Shown here in pieces: positions 24,856 through 32,523 of a stretch of 64,000 nt of DNA (its first letter is position 1; the number at the start of each line of letters is the position of its first letter). This stretch comes from Nocardia acididurans. Its GTDB lineage: Bacteria; Actinomycetota; Actinomycetes; Mycobacteriales; Mycobacteriaceae. The position numbers were made by a program, and so were the translations under genes. Location: NCBI RefSeq assembly GCF_016741815.1, contig NZ_JAERRJ010000010.1, forward strand, positions 345,086 to 409,085, written 5' to 3'. Under the pieces are notes generated by a model that had not been told where the DNA came from, did no database searches, and saw only the letters and a program-made list of their open reading frames with translations.

Positions 24856-26079
24856 TCAATCCTGTACGCGCACAATGTATCCGGCGTCGGCCAGGGCGGT
24901 GAGCACATCGTCGCGGTGGGCGGGGCCACGGGTTTCCAGGGTGAGCAGGACCTCCACCTCGTCGATGGCCAGCCAGGCGCCGGTGCGCGAGTGCGCCACG
25001 TCGAGGACGCTGGCTCCGGTGCGGCCCAGTTCGGCCAGCAGGCGGCCGAGGCTGCCGGGGCGGTCGGAGATGGTGACGCGGGCGGCCAGGTAGCGGCCCG
25101 CCGCGCTGAGACCGTGCCCGATGACGCGGGTCAGCAGCAGGGGGTCGATATTGCCGCCGGACAGGATCGCACAGACCGGGCCGCGCAGGCCCAATTCGGC
25201 GGGGGTGCAGGACATCAGGGCCGCGACGGCCGCCGCGCCCGCCGGTTCGACGATGAGTTTGGCCCGCTCCATGCACAGCAGCAGCGCCTTGGACAGCGCC
25301 TCCTCGTCGACGGTGAGGATGTCGGGGGCCAGGTCGGCGATGTGGGCGAAGGGCACCTCGCCCGGCAGGCCGACCGCGATACCGTCGGCCATGGTCGACA
25401 TCTGTTCCAGGCGTACCGGTTTCCCCGCGGTGAGGGAATCCGGCCAGGCGGCCGCGTCGGCCGCCTGCACGCCCACCACGCGCACGTGCGGAGCGCGTTC
25501 GCGCAGCGCCACCGCGACCCCGGCGAGCAGTCCGCCGCCGCCGGTCGGCACCAGCACCGTGCCCACATCCGGTATCTGATCGAGGATTTCGAGCGCCACG
25601 GTGGCCTGCCCGGCCACGATGTCCGGGTGGTCGAAGGGGTGCACCAGCGTCGCGCCGGTCTGTGCGGCGAACTCGTGTGCGGCGGTGAGTGATTCGTCGA
25701 TGGTCTCGCCGACCTGATGCACCGTCGCCCCGTACGCCTTGGTGGCCACCAGTTTCGGCAGCGCCGCACCCACGGGCATGAACACCGTGGATTCGATCCC
25801 CAGTGAGGTGGCCGCCCACGCCACCCCCTGGGCGTGATTGCCCGCGCTCGCCGCCACCACGCCCCGAACCCGTTCGGCCGCAGACAGATTGGCGATCCGG
25901 TTGTAGGCCCCGCGTGGTTTGAACGAGCCGGTGCGCTGCAGGTTCTCGCATTTGAGCCATACGTCGTGCCCGGCGCGGTCGGCCAGCACCCGGGACGCCA
26001 CCACCGGGGTCCGGCGGATCACCGGTGCCAGCAGGGCCGCCGCGGAGTCGATCTGCGCCATCACGTCCATGGCGGCCAT
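24856..26079 (-). CDS. ilvA: Threonine ammonia-lyase (threonine dehydratase)
   Basis: PLP enzyme that converts threonine to 2-oxobutyrate and ammonia, the entry to isoleucine synthesis. It has 407 residues. The PLP Lys is in GSFKPRGAYN (about 50-59), ASAGNHAQG binds the substrate carboxylate, and PTGGGGLLAG holds the PLP phosphate. Residues about 325-407 form an ACT-like domain (RVTISDRPGSLGRLLAEL), which in this short form may sense amino acids. It converges on the SMR gene with a 6-bp gap. MDVMAQ at 26067 is an alternative start. Confidence 0.93.
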   Translation of the reverse strand: MAAMDVMAQIDSAAALLAPVIRRTPVVASRVLADRAGHDVWLKCENLQRTGSFKPRGAYNRIANLSAAERVRGVVAASAGNHAQGVAWAATSLGIESTVFMPVGAALPKLVATKAYGATVHQVGETIDESLTAAHEFAAQTGATLVHPFDHPDIVAGQATVALEILDQIPDVGTVLVPTGGGGLLAGVAVALRERAPHVRVVGVQAADAAAWPDSLTAGKPVRLEQMSTMADGIAVGLPGEVPFAHIADLAPDILTVDEEALSKALLLCMERAKLIVEPAGAAAVAALMSCTPAELGLRGPVCAILSGGNIDPLLLTRVIGHGLSAAGRYLAARVTISDRPGSLGRLLAELGRTGASVLDVAHSRTGAWLAIDEVEVLLTLETRGPAHRDDVLTALADAGYIVRVQD

Positions 26080-26232
26080 GCTGCCAGGAGTTCGCTGACC
26101 TGTCTCGTGCCACTCCGCACGACACTGGACTGCTCCGCGCTGGTTCCACGGTTTTGTCCGGAATGTGAACTAAGTTCGTCTCAGTCGTGCCGCTCGTGCT
26201 CCACCTCCACCTTCCGGAAGCGAGGAGACGCT

Positions 26233-26760
26233 GTGCCGAAAGCCGGGAAAGTCGCCCTATCGCTGGTCGTTTCGACTGTTTTCGGCGCGGCCGCACTGGC
26301 CGCCGCACCCGCGGTCGCCGAGCCGACGGGCGGCGTCGGCAGCTGCACCGGCGGCGACTTCCGCTGGACCGCCGTGGACGGGGCCATCGGCATGACGCCG
26401 CGGCTGCTCACCTTCACCTCGGTCGGCCGGCTCTGGGACTGCTGGGGCGTGCCGGGCGTAACCGGCGGCACCTTCACCGGAGTCCATGTCGCGGTCTCGG
26501 ACTGCATGCACCCCGCCGACGGTCCGCTCACCGTCGACATCACCTGGTCCAACGGTGATTGGTCGCGACTGTGGGGACCGTGGCCGGTCGGCATGATGCA
26601 GCCGACCATCGGCCCCCTGGAAGTGGTCGGCGGTTTCGGGCAGGGCGGCCGGGTCCGGGTCAGCGCCTGGTACGAGATGATGACGCCGGAGATGGTCGGC
26701 GGCTGTATGGGCTCGGGAATCACCACCGGCATCGGCCGGATGACCGCCGACATGATGTGA
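26233..26760 (+). CDS. Secreted hypothetical protein
   Basis: A 175-residue exported protein. Residues 1-33 are a signal peptide: a Lys start, a hydrophobic stretch ALSLVVSTVFGAAALAAAPA and a likely cut after VAEP or AVA. The mature part has four Cys (GSCTGGDF, WDCWGVPG, SDCMHPAD, GGCMGSG) likely to form two disulfides, and is rich in Gly, Trp and Thr, suggesting a small beta-sandwich. No family recognised; similar small exported proteins are frequent in Nocardia. GAGGAG lies upstream of the GTG. DsbB at 16786 could support its folding. Confidence 0.75.
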   Translation: MPKAGKVALSLVVSTVFGAAALAAAPAVAEPTGGVGSCTGGDFRWTAVDGAIGMTPRLLTFTSVGRLWDCWGVPGVTGGTFTGVHVAVSDCMHPADGPLTVDITWSNGDWSRLWGPWPVGMMQPTIGPLEVVGGFGQGGRVRVSAWYEMMTPEMVGGCMGSGITTGIGRMTADMM

Positions 26761-26808
26761 ACCCCTAAGTTGCTGAAGGCTCCCCTAATTCGCGGAATGT
26801 GATCTGGA

Positions 26809-26832
26809 AAATACACACGAAATTGTGTATTT
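26809..26832 (+). promoter_or_regulatory. Operator-like dyad upstream of nsrR-hmp
   Basis: AAATACACA (26809-26817) and TGTGTATTT (26824-26832) are perfect inverse arms with a 6-base centre. Streptomyces NsrR binds an inverted repeat of about this size and AT-rich character at hmp. The site is 55 bases before the regulator ATG, in a local AT-rich patch, and is the likely NsrR operator for the two-gene unit. Confidence 0.65.
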
Positions 26833-26887
26833 GAACGCACGCGCCGCAAATATGCGTTTCACAGGCGGAAATTAGTACCGTGGAGTC

Positions 26888-27346
26888 ATGCAGCTCTCCC
26901 GGTTCACCGACCTCGGTTTGCGGGCGCTCATGCGGCTGGCTGTCAGTGACGGCGCCGAGGAGCGAGTCACCACCAAACTCATTGCCCGGCAAGTCAATGC
27001 CTCCGAGAACTACGTCGCCAAGGCGGTCTCCCGGCTGGCCGATCTCGGCTATGTCGAATCGCAGCGCGGTCGCTCGGGAGGAGTATTCCTGACCGATGCC
27101 GGGCGCACGGTCACCGTCGGACGCATTGTCCGAGAACTCGAAGGTGATTGCGAAGTCATCGACTGCGCGGGCGACAATCCGTGCCCATTGGCGGGTGCCT
27201 GTCGTTTGCGCGGCATTCTCGCGGGCGCGCAGGAAGCGTTCTATCGCGAACTCGACCGCTATGTGCTCGCCGATCTGGTGACCCCGCGCACCGTCGAGCT
27301 GCTGTACCGGCCGGTGTTCCCGGCACGAGAACTTGTCAACGATTAG
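26888..27346 (+). CDS. nsrR: NsrR, Rrf2-family nitric-oxide-sensing repressor
   Basis: A 152-residue iron-sulfur repressor. The N-terminal winged helix (about 1-60) has RFTDLGLRALMRLA and QVNASENYVAKAVSRLADLG. Three Cys at 93, 99 and 105 (CAGDNPCPLAGAC) and Asp8 match the residues known to hold the [4Fe-4S] cluster of Streptomyces NsrR; a further Cys is at 88. NO damages the cluster and releases DNA. The gene is followed after 9 bp by hmp, and GGAG sits just before the ATG. The upstream dyad supports autoregulation. Confidence 0.93.
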   Translation: MQLSRFTDLGLRALMRLAVSDGAEERVTTKLIARQVNASENYVAKAVSRLADLGYVESQRGRSGGVFLTDAGRTVTVGRIVRELEGDCEVIDCAGDNPCPLAGACRLRGILAGAQEAFYRELDRYVLADLVTPRTVELLYRPVFPARELVND

Positions 27347-27355
27347 GAGACAGCA

Positions 27356-28582
27356 ATGACGATCGCACCGGACTCCGCGCTGTACACCGTTCCGGAACTG
27401 GAACCGGAGCACGCCGAGATCATCCGGGCGACGCTGCCCCTGGTGGGCTCGCGTATCGACGACATCACCCCGCTGTTCTACCGCTCGATGTTCACCGCCC
27501 ATCCAGAACTCCTGCGCGACCGGTTCAACCGCGGCAATCAGGCCCAGGGCGCGCAGCAGCGGGCACTGGCCGCCTCCATCGCCACCTTCGCGACGCACCT
27601 GGTGGATCCGGCGCTGCCGCATCCGCGCGAACTGCTCTCCCGCATCGGCCACAAGCACGCCTCGCTCGGCGTCACGGCTGCCGAATACCGGATCGTGCAC
27701 GAGCACCTGTTCGCCGCGATCGTGGAGGTGCTGGGCGCGGAGGTGGTGACCGCGGAGATCGCTGCCGCGTGGGATCGCGTGTACTGGCTGATGGCCACCA
27801 CGCTCATCGACTTCGAGCGTGAGCTCTACAACGCGGCCGGGGTGGAACCGGGTGACGTGTTCCGAGAGACCGTGGTGATGGAGCGCGTCGACGACCCCTC
27901 CGGAGTGGTGACCTTCGTCCTAGCCTCCGCCGATACGGCCCGGCCACTGCCGGAGTTCGTTCCCGGGCAATACATTTCGGTGGGCGCGGACCTTCCGGAC
28001 GGCGCGCGGCAACTGCGGCAGTACAGCCTGGTGAACCGCTCCGGCGCGGGCCGGCTGGCCTTCGCGGTGCGACCGGTCGCGAGCGTCGCCGACGCGCCCG
28101 CCGGGGAGGTCTCGAACTGGTTGTGCGACAACATCGGTGCCGGTGACCGGCTCCAGATCACCCTGCCCTTCGGCGATCTCGTGATCGACACCGAGGCCGC
28201 CGACCCGCTGGTGCTGATCTCCGCCGGTATCGGCGTGACGCCCATGGTGGGCATCCTCGACTACCTGGTGCACCACACGCCGCAGCGCCCGGTCACCATC
28301 CTGCACGCCGACCGCTCCTCGGCTACGCATCCGCTGCGCGAGCAGGTCGTCGACGCGGTGGGTGTGCTGCAGAACGCCTTCTACCGGGTCTGGTACGACA
28401 CCGCCGGCGGTTTCATGAACCTGAAGGAGGTTCCGTTGCCGCCGGACGCCGACTTCTACCTGTGCGGCGGCAACGGCTTCCTGCAGTCGGTGCGCGCGCA
28501 GCTCATGGCTGCCGCAATCCCCGCTGAGCGTGTGCATTTCGAGCTGTTCTCGCCCAACGACTGGCTGCTCGACGCCGAGTAA
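27356..28582 (+). CDS. hmp: Flavohemoprotein, nitric oxide dioxygenase
   Basis: Detoxifies NO to nitrate with O2 and NAD(P)H. It has 408 residues in three parts: globin (about 10-145; the proximal His is in RIGHKHASLGV), the FAD domain (about 150-260; RQYSLVN binds FAD) and the NAD domain (about 260-408; ISAGIGVTPM and the CGGNGF region). The length is normal. It follows nsrR with a 9-bp gap and an AGGAGA ribosome site, so it is very probably repressed by NsrR until NO appears. A 17-bp hairpin terminates it. Confidence 0.95.
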   Translation: MTIAPDSALYTVPELEPEHAEIIRATLPLVGSRIDDITPLFYRSMFTAHPELLRDRFNRGNQAQGAQQRALAASIATFATHLVDPALPHPRELLSRIGHKHASLGVTAAEYRIVHEHLFAAIVEVLGAEVVTAEIAAAWDRVYWLMATTLIDFERELYNAAGVEPGDVFRETVVMERVDDPSGVVTFVLASADTARPLPEFVPGQYISVGADLPDGARQLRQYSLVNRSGAGRLAFAVRPVASVADAPAGEVSNWLCDNIGAGDRLQITLPFGDLVIDTEAADPLVLISAGIGVTPMVGILDYLVHHTPQRPVTILHADRSSATHPLREQVVDAVGVLQNAFYRVWYDTAGGFMNLKEVPLPPDADFYLCGGNGFLQSVRAQLMAAAIPAERVHFELFSPNDWLLDAE

Positions 28583-28590
28583 CCGCACAG

Positions 28591-28627
28591 CACAGCGGCG
28601 TCCGCCGGGCCGGCGGACGCCGCTGTG
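28591..28627. terminator. Bidirectional hairpin terminator between hmp and idi
   Basis: CACAGCGGCGTCCGCCG (28591-28607) pairs perfectly with its inverse at 28611-28627 across a three-base loop, giving a 17-bp stem. It lies between the ends of two convergent genes and should stop both. No U tract. Confidence 0.88.
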
Positions 28628-28639
28628 TACTGCGAGACC

Positions 28640-29221
28640 CTAATTCGTTGTGCGGTAGGCGCTTTCGGCGATGTCGAGCACCTGCGCGAACCACGGTGTG
28701 TACCCACTCGGATCAGCGGTCATCCCCGCCCGCAGTTCCCCGGTGGGCAGCCACGCGATGTCCTCGACCTCCGCCGGATTCGGCCGCAGCGAACCGCCGT
28801 CCAGCCGCCCGATGAGCACATGGTCGAACTCGTGCTCGACGCGGCCGGTGCTCGGATCCGACGCCTGGTACTGGAAGGTACCGACCTCGGTCAGATCCGC
28901 CGCCGCCACACCCAGTTCCTCGCGCAACCGCACCGCCGCGGCCTCGGCCACCGCCTGACCGGGGGCCGGATGACCGCAGCAGGTATTGGTCCACAACAGC
29001 GGGAACCGGGTCTTCACCGCGGCGCGCTGCTGCATCAGCACCCGTCCGGCATCGTCGAAGAGCAGCACCGAGAACGCGCGGTGCAGCCGACCGGGCGCGG
29101 TGTGCGCGGCGGCGACCGATTGCGATCCGGCCGGGCGGCCCTGCTCGTCCACCAGCTCGACGAGCAGGGCCTCACGGTCGGGGGCCTGCGGAGTTTCGGA
29201 GGTGTCGAGGGTGCCGGTCAC
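28640..29221 (-). CDS. idi: Isopentenyl-diphosphate delta-isomerase, type 1
   Basis: Interconverts IPP and DMAPP, the C5 precursors of terpenes. It has 193 residues, a Nudix-fold enzyme. The catalytic Cys is in WTNTCCGHP and the catalytic Glu in VEHEFDHVLIG; the Nudix box is AVRLREELG. The GTG start overlaps the stop of the geranyl-diphosphate methyltransferase by 4 bp (GTGA), so they are translationally coupled. Its place at the end of the encapsulin cluster points to a dedicated supply of DMAPP for geranyl diphosphate. Confidence 0.95.
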   Translation of the reverse strand: MTGTLDTSETPQAPDREALLVELVDEQGRPAGSQSVAAAHTAPGRLHRAFSVLLFDDAGRVLMQQRAAVKTRFPLLWTNTCCGHPAPGQAVAEAAAVRLREELGVAAADLTEVGTFQYQASDPSTGRVEHEFDHVLIGRLDGGSLRPNPAEVEDIAWLPTGELRAGMTADPSGYTPWFAQVLDIAESAYRTTN

Positions 29222-30090
29222 CTCCCCACCTTATCGGCGGCGATCATGAGGTATTGGAAGCTGCCCTCCTTGTACGAGGTCAGGAAGGGCTTCTCCACCC
29301 CGGTGGCCAGTTCCGAATGGGTGCGCAGCTCCCAGTACGGGATGGTGGTGGGCGTCAGGTCGGTGACCGCGACGGGCACCAGACTGTTGGCGGCCATGGC
29401 CTTGAAGTACTCGCTGCGCGGATGGATATTGCAGCCGTAGTGGGCGTCGATCCAGCTGACCGAGGCCGAGCGGGCGCCGAACACGTCGTTGGAGCAACCG
29501 GTGATGACCACATACCGGCCGCCCGGTTCCAGCAGCCGCGAAAACTCGGCGAACAGCTCGAAAAGGTCGACGTACATGGTGGTTTCATTGGTCCAGATAC
29601 CGCGCATGGACCCGGCGTCGAAGCCGGTGTCGAGCATATTCTTGAAGTGGAAGGTCACCTTGTCGGTGACGCCGCGCTCCTTGGCCTGATCATTGGCGAA
29701 CCCGGCCTGGTATTCGGAGATGGTGACCCCGTCCACCTGGCAGCCGAACCGCTGATTGGCCATGAAACTGGTGCCGCCGCGCCCGGATCCGCCGTCCATG
29801 AGCCGGTCGCCGGGGCGGACGTCGCCGAGTTGATCGAGCAGGTAGTCGGCCTGCGCGGTCTCCAGGCGGTGCAACTCCTTGACGAGCCGGTCCTGCCGGG
29901 TGTCCTCGGGGCCCTCCAGAACCGAGAGATCGGGCGCGCCGATGCCGTAGTGGTGGTGGTAGAGGCCGTCGACCTCACCGAGCTTGGTGTTGACCCGGTC
30001 GTCGTTGGGGTTGTTGTTCCAGTACGCGGCGACCGACTTCTGATAGTCGGTGCGCAGCACACCGCCGGCCTCGGGGTGGAGCACGGTCAT
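29218..30090 (-). CDS. Geranyl diphosphate 2-C-methyltransferase
   Basis: A SAM-dependent enzyme of 290 residues that methylates C2 of geranyl diphosphate, the committed step to 2-methylisoborneol in Streptomyces. YQKSVAAYWNNNPNDDRVN and GEVDGLYHHHYGIG at the N-terminus, MDGGSGRGGTSFMA for SAM, NETTMYVDLFELFAEFSRLL and HPRSEYFKAMAANSLVP later all match that enzyme along its whole length. In known operons it sits next to the terpene cyclase that uses its product; here no cyclase is found. The gene is 156 bp downstream of the Pro/Ala-rich gene and coupled to idi. Confidence 0.93.
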   Translation of the reverse strand: MTVLHPEAGGVLRTDYQKSVAAYWNNNPNDDRVNTKLGEVDGLYHHHYGIGAPDLSVLEGPEDTRQDRLVKELHRLETAQADYLLDQLGDVRPGDRLMDGGSGRGGTSFMANQRFGCQVDGVTISEYQAGFANDQAKERGVTDKVTFHFKNMLDTGFDAGSMRGIWTNETTMYVDLFELFAEFSRLLEPGGRYVVITGCSNDVFGARSASVSWIDAHYGCNIHPRSEYFKAMAANSLVPVAVTDLTPTTIPYWELRTHSELATGVEKPFLTSYKEGSFQYLMIAADKVGR

Positions 30091-30246
30091 GGCAGATCAT
30101 CCTCTCGATCGGTAATGGAAGGCTGGGACGCCGCTGAGGGGCGGTCGCGGGCTGAGGTCCGGTCGCGCGCTGGAACGCACCGTTCGGCCCGAACGCACTG
30201 CCGCGCACGGGAAACCGTGGGAGGGCGGCTCCTTTCGTTTCGGCGC

Positions 30247-30675
30247 TCAGGTCCGGCGACGGAGCGCGGACGTCACGCTGGTGCGTCGCTGCCTGGTCGG
30301 AATGCGCGGCGCGGCAGTAGAATCCGCTGCCGACCCGGAGGGTCGCAGGCGTGCCGCACGGGCGGCGTCGGTTCCGATTCCGGTGGGGCCACGCGGGATT
30401 CGGCTCACCGATGCGGCGGTGGAGAGCGACTGCGGGGCGGGCTCCGGGCTCGGTGCGACAGGCGCGGCGGTCTGCGGGGCCACCGGTGGCGGATCCTGCG
30501 GCGCCGGTGCCGGCAGCTCGATGAGCAGGCTCGCCGAGCCGATGCCCTGCGGGCCCAGTAGACGTTTCGGGGCCGCCGCTTCGGGGGTGGTGGTCGCGTC
30601 GGCCAGGAGGGCGGCCACGGCCGCCGCCACCTCGGGGGTGGCGGGCGGCGCGACGGCGCGGGGAAGCACCGACAT
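30247..30675 (-). CDS. Pro/Ala-rich disordered protein with two GPxGIG motifs
   Basis: A 142-residue protein with no predicted fold. Two similar segments stand out: RLLGPQGIGSASL (38-50) and RIPRGPTGIGTDAAR (92-106), separated by a Pro/Ala linker. The end is Arg-rich. The gene lies 14 bp after the encapsulin gene and before the methyltransferase, exactly where 2-methylisoborneol synthase genes normally lie. Those cyclases carry long disordered N-terminal tails that direct them into family 2B shells. I infer this is such a tail on its own, with the cyclase domain absent, or an adaptor. There is no sign of a cyclase in any frame before the next gene. Confidence 0.6.
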   Translation of the reverse strand: MSVLPRAVAPPATPEVAAAVAALLADATTTPEAAAPKRLLGPQGIGSASLLIELPAPAPQDPPPVAPQTAAPVAPSPEPAPQSLSTAASVSRIPRGPTGIGTDAARAARLRPSGSAADSTAAPRIPTRQRRTSVTSALRRRT

Positions 30676-30689
30676 GGCTGGCGCTCCGG

Positions 30690-32096
30690 TCAGTCCGACT
30701 GCCGGGCGACCAGGACGTTGTCCAGGATGCCGAGGGCGTCGGGAACCAGCACCGCGGCGCTGTAGTAGCAGCTGACCAGGTAGGAGATGATCGACTGGTC
30801 GTCGATGCCCTTGAACCGGACGTTCAGGCTGGGCTCGTACTCGTCCGGAATCCCGGTCTGGTGCAGGCCGATGACGCCCTGATCCTTCTCGCCCGTGCGC
30901 ATGGCCAGGATCGAGGTGGTCTGGGTGTCGCTCACCGGGATCTTGCCGCAGGGGTAGATGGGCACGCCGCGCCAGGCGGGTACGCGGTGGCCGTCGATAT
31001 CCACCGGATCCGGATAGATGCCGCGCCTACTGCATTCGCGCATGAGGGCGGCGATCGCCTTCGGATGCGCCAGGAACAGTTTGGTGCTGCGCCGCATGGA
31101 GAGCAGCTCGTCCATATCGTCCGGGGTCGGCGGGCCGGACTCGGTGTAGATGCGCTGCTTGAGATCGCAGTTGTGCAGCAGGCCGAAGTCCGGATTGTTG
31201 ACCAGGTCGTATTCGCGGCGCTCGTAGAGGGCCTCGATGGTCAGGCGCAGCTGCTGTTCGATCTGATCCATCGGATCGTTGAACAGGTCCGCGACGCGGG
31301 TGTGCACGCGCAGCACCGACTGGCCGAGGCTGAGCTCGTATTCGCGCGGGCGATCGTCGTAGTCGACGAAGGTGCCGTCGAGCAGCGGCTCCCCGGAATG
31401 GCCGGAGGCGATGAGGATTTCGGCCTCACCGTATTTGTTCTGCGCCTTGGCCGGGGCGGCGGCGACCGCGTCCAGATGGGAGCCGAGGGCGGGGATGTTG
31501 TCCTTGAGCTCGGCCAGGGTCGGCTTGGCCAGCACCAGCACCGTGGTGGGGGTGACGGTCTTGACGGTCACCGGCCAGAAGGCGGAGTCGTCGGTGAGCA
31601 TCTCGTCGCCGAAATAGTCACCGCCGGAGAGCATTCCGAGTTTGGTGGTCTCGCCGTACTCGCCGGTGCCGATCTTGCTCAATTTGCCGTGCACGATGAG
31701 CAGGACCTCGTCCATGCTGTTGCCGAATTCGGCGATCACCGTGCCGGGCGGCAGGTCGCGCTGTTCGAAGCGGCCGGCGATGGTGCTCAGGGCCTCTTCG
31801 TCGTCGAAGCCGCGCAGCTGCGGCAGTTCCTGCAGTTCGATCGGGATGACGCGGGCGTGCGAGCCGTCGATGATGAATTCGACCTCGCCGTTGCCGAGGG
31901 TGTGGGTCAGGCGGCGGTTGACGCGGTAGATACCGCCCTTCACCTGCACCCACGGCAGGCTGCGGGTCAGCCAGCGGGAGCTGATCCCCTGCATTTGAGG
32001 TTCGGATTTGGTGGTGTGCGCCAGCTGGTGGGCGGCGGTGGTACTGAGACTCTTCCGAGTGCCGTTTTGGAGTTCGACGGGCAATTCGATAGTCAT
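30690..32096 (-). CDS. Family 2B encapsulin shell protein (EshA-like, cNMP-binding domain)
   Basis: A 468-residue capsid-like protein that should assemble into a protein nanocompartment with the HK97 fold. A cyclic-nucleotide-binding-type domain is inserted (about 80-215; PPGTVIAEFGNSMDEVLLIVHGK and GDYFGDEMLTDD). The shell part follows, with SLGQSVLRVHTRVADLFNDP, YERREYDLVNNPDFGLL and PAWRGVPIYPCGKIP; the end NVRFKGIDDQSIISYLVSCYYSAAV is also typical of EshA proteins. The ATG at 32096 has GAGG upstream; the longer frame to 32153 is less likely. It heads the cluster of disordered protein, methyltransferase and idi. Confidence 0.9.
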   Translation of the reverse strand: MTIELPVELQNGTRKSLSTTAAHQLAHTTKSEPQMQGISSRWLTRSLPWVQVKGGIYRVNRRLTHTLGNGEVEFIIDGSHARVIPIELQELPQLRGFDDEEALSTIAGRFEQRDLPPGTVIAEFGNSMDEVLLIVHGKLSKIGTGEYGETTKLGMLSGGDYFGDEMLTDDSAFWPVTVKTVTPTTVLVLAKPTLAELKDNIPALGSHLDAVAAAPAKAQNKYGEAEILIASGHSGEPLLDGTFVDYDDRPREYELSLGQSVLRVHTRVADLFNDPMDQIEQQLRLTIEALYERREYDLVNNPDFGLLHNCDLKQRIYTESGPPTPDDMDELLSMRRSTKLFLAHPKAIAALMRECSRRGIYPDPVDIDGHRVPAWRGVPIYPCGKIPVSDTQTTSILAMRTGEKDQGVIGLHQTGIPDEYEPSLNVRFKGIDDQSIISYLVSCYYSAAVLVPDALGILDNVLVARQSD

Positions 32097-32523
32097 GCTG
32101 CGGGTCCTCACCTCGAAATGGGCCACCGCGATGGGGAGAGCGGTGGAGGCCACGGCGATACAGCAGGTCCGAAATGGATCTGCACAAACTAGACAATTGA
32201 GTGAAAAGACAAGCGCGACAGTGCGTTCCAGCGCCCTCGATGGTAGGCCGGACGCTCATGCGGGCGCAGCGAAATGCATAAACATGATTTCTGGCGCATA
32301 GCTGTAACCGCAGTTCCGGCGTTCGCCGCATCGCATATCGGCCCGGTCGTGTCGCAAACCGGTGGTTACGGTTTGCGATCTGACCGGCCGAGCGCGGCGA
32401 CTGGCACGGCATTCGCAGAGTTCACAGCCGTTCGGGCTGTGCAGTGCATAAAGACTGGGCGGTTGGTTGGCTTCATTAGCTCCCATGGTGCTGGTCACAA
32501 GGCCAGCGCAGTAGGCTGGCCCT
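32097..32523. other. 427-bp divergent intergenic region
   Basis: This lies between the encapsulin gene and the lipase/acyl-CoA synthetase gene. It is more AT-rich than its surroundings and shows no credible gene. It contains a perfect inverted repeat at 32352-32378 and a 7-bp hairpin (CACAGCC at 32423-32429, GGCTGTG at 32435-32441). TAGGCT at 32512-32517 is the -10 element of the plus-strand gene. An 80-residue minus-strand frame at 32256-32498 has no support. Confidence 0.5.
32352..32378. promoter_or_regulatory. Perfect inverted repeat between divergent genes
   Basis: TCGCAAACCG (32352-32361) and CGGTTTGCGA (32369-32378) are exact inverses with a 7-base centre. It sits about 255 bases upstream of the encapsulin start and 145 upstream of the other gene. 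A dimeric repressor or activator site is likely; the protein that binds it is not known. Confidence 0.5.

Noticed and set aside
32256..32498. 80-residue minus-strand frame in the encapsulin promoter region
   Set aside because: No ribosome site, no similarity to anything recognised, and it covers the inverted repeat.
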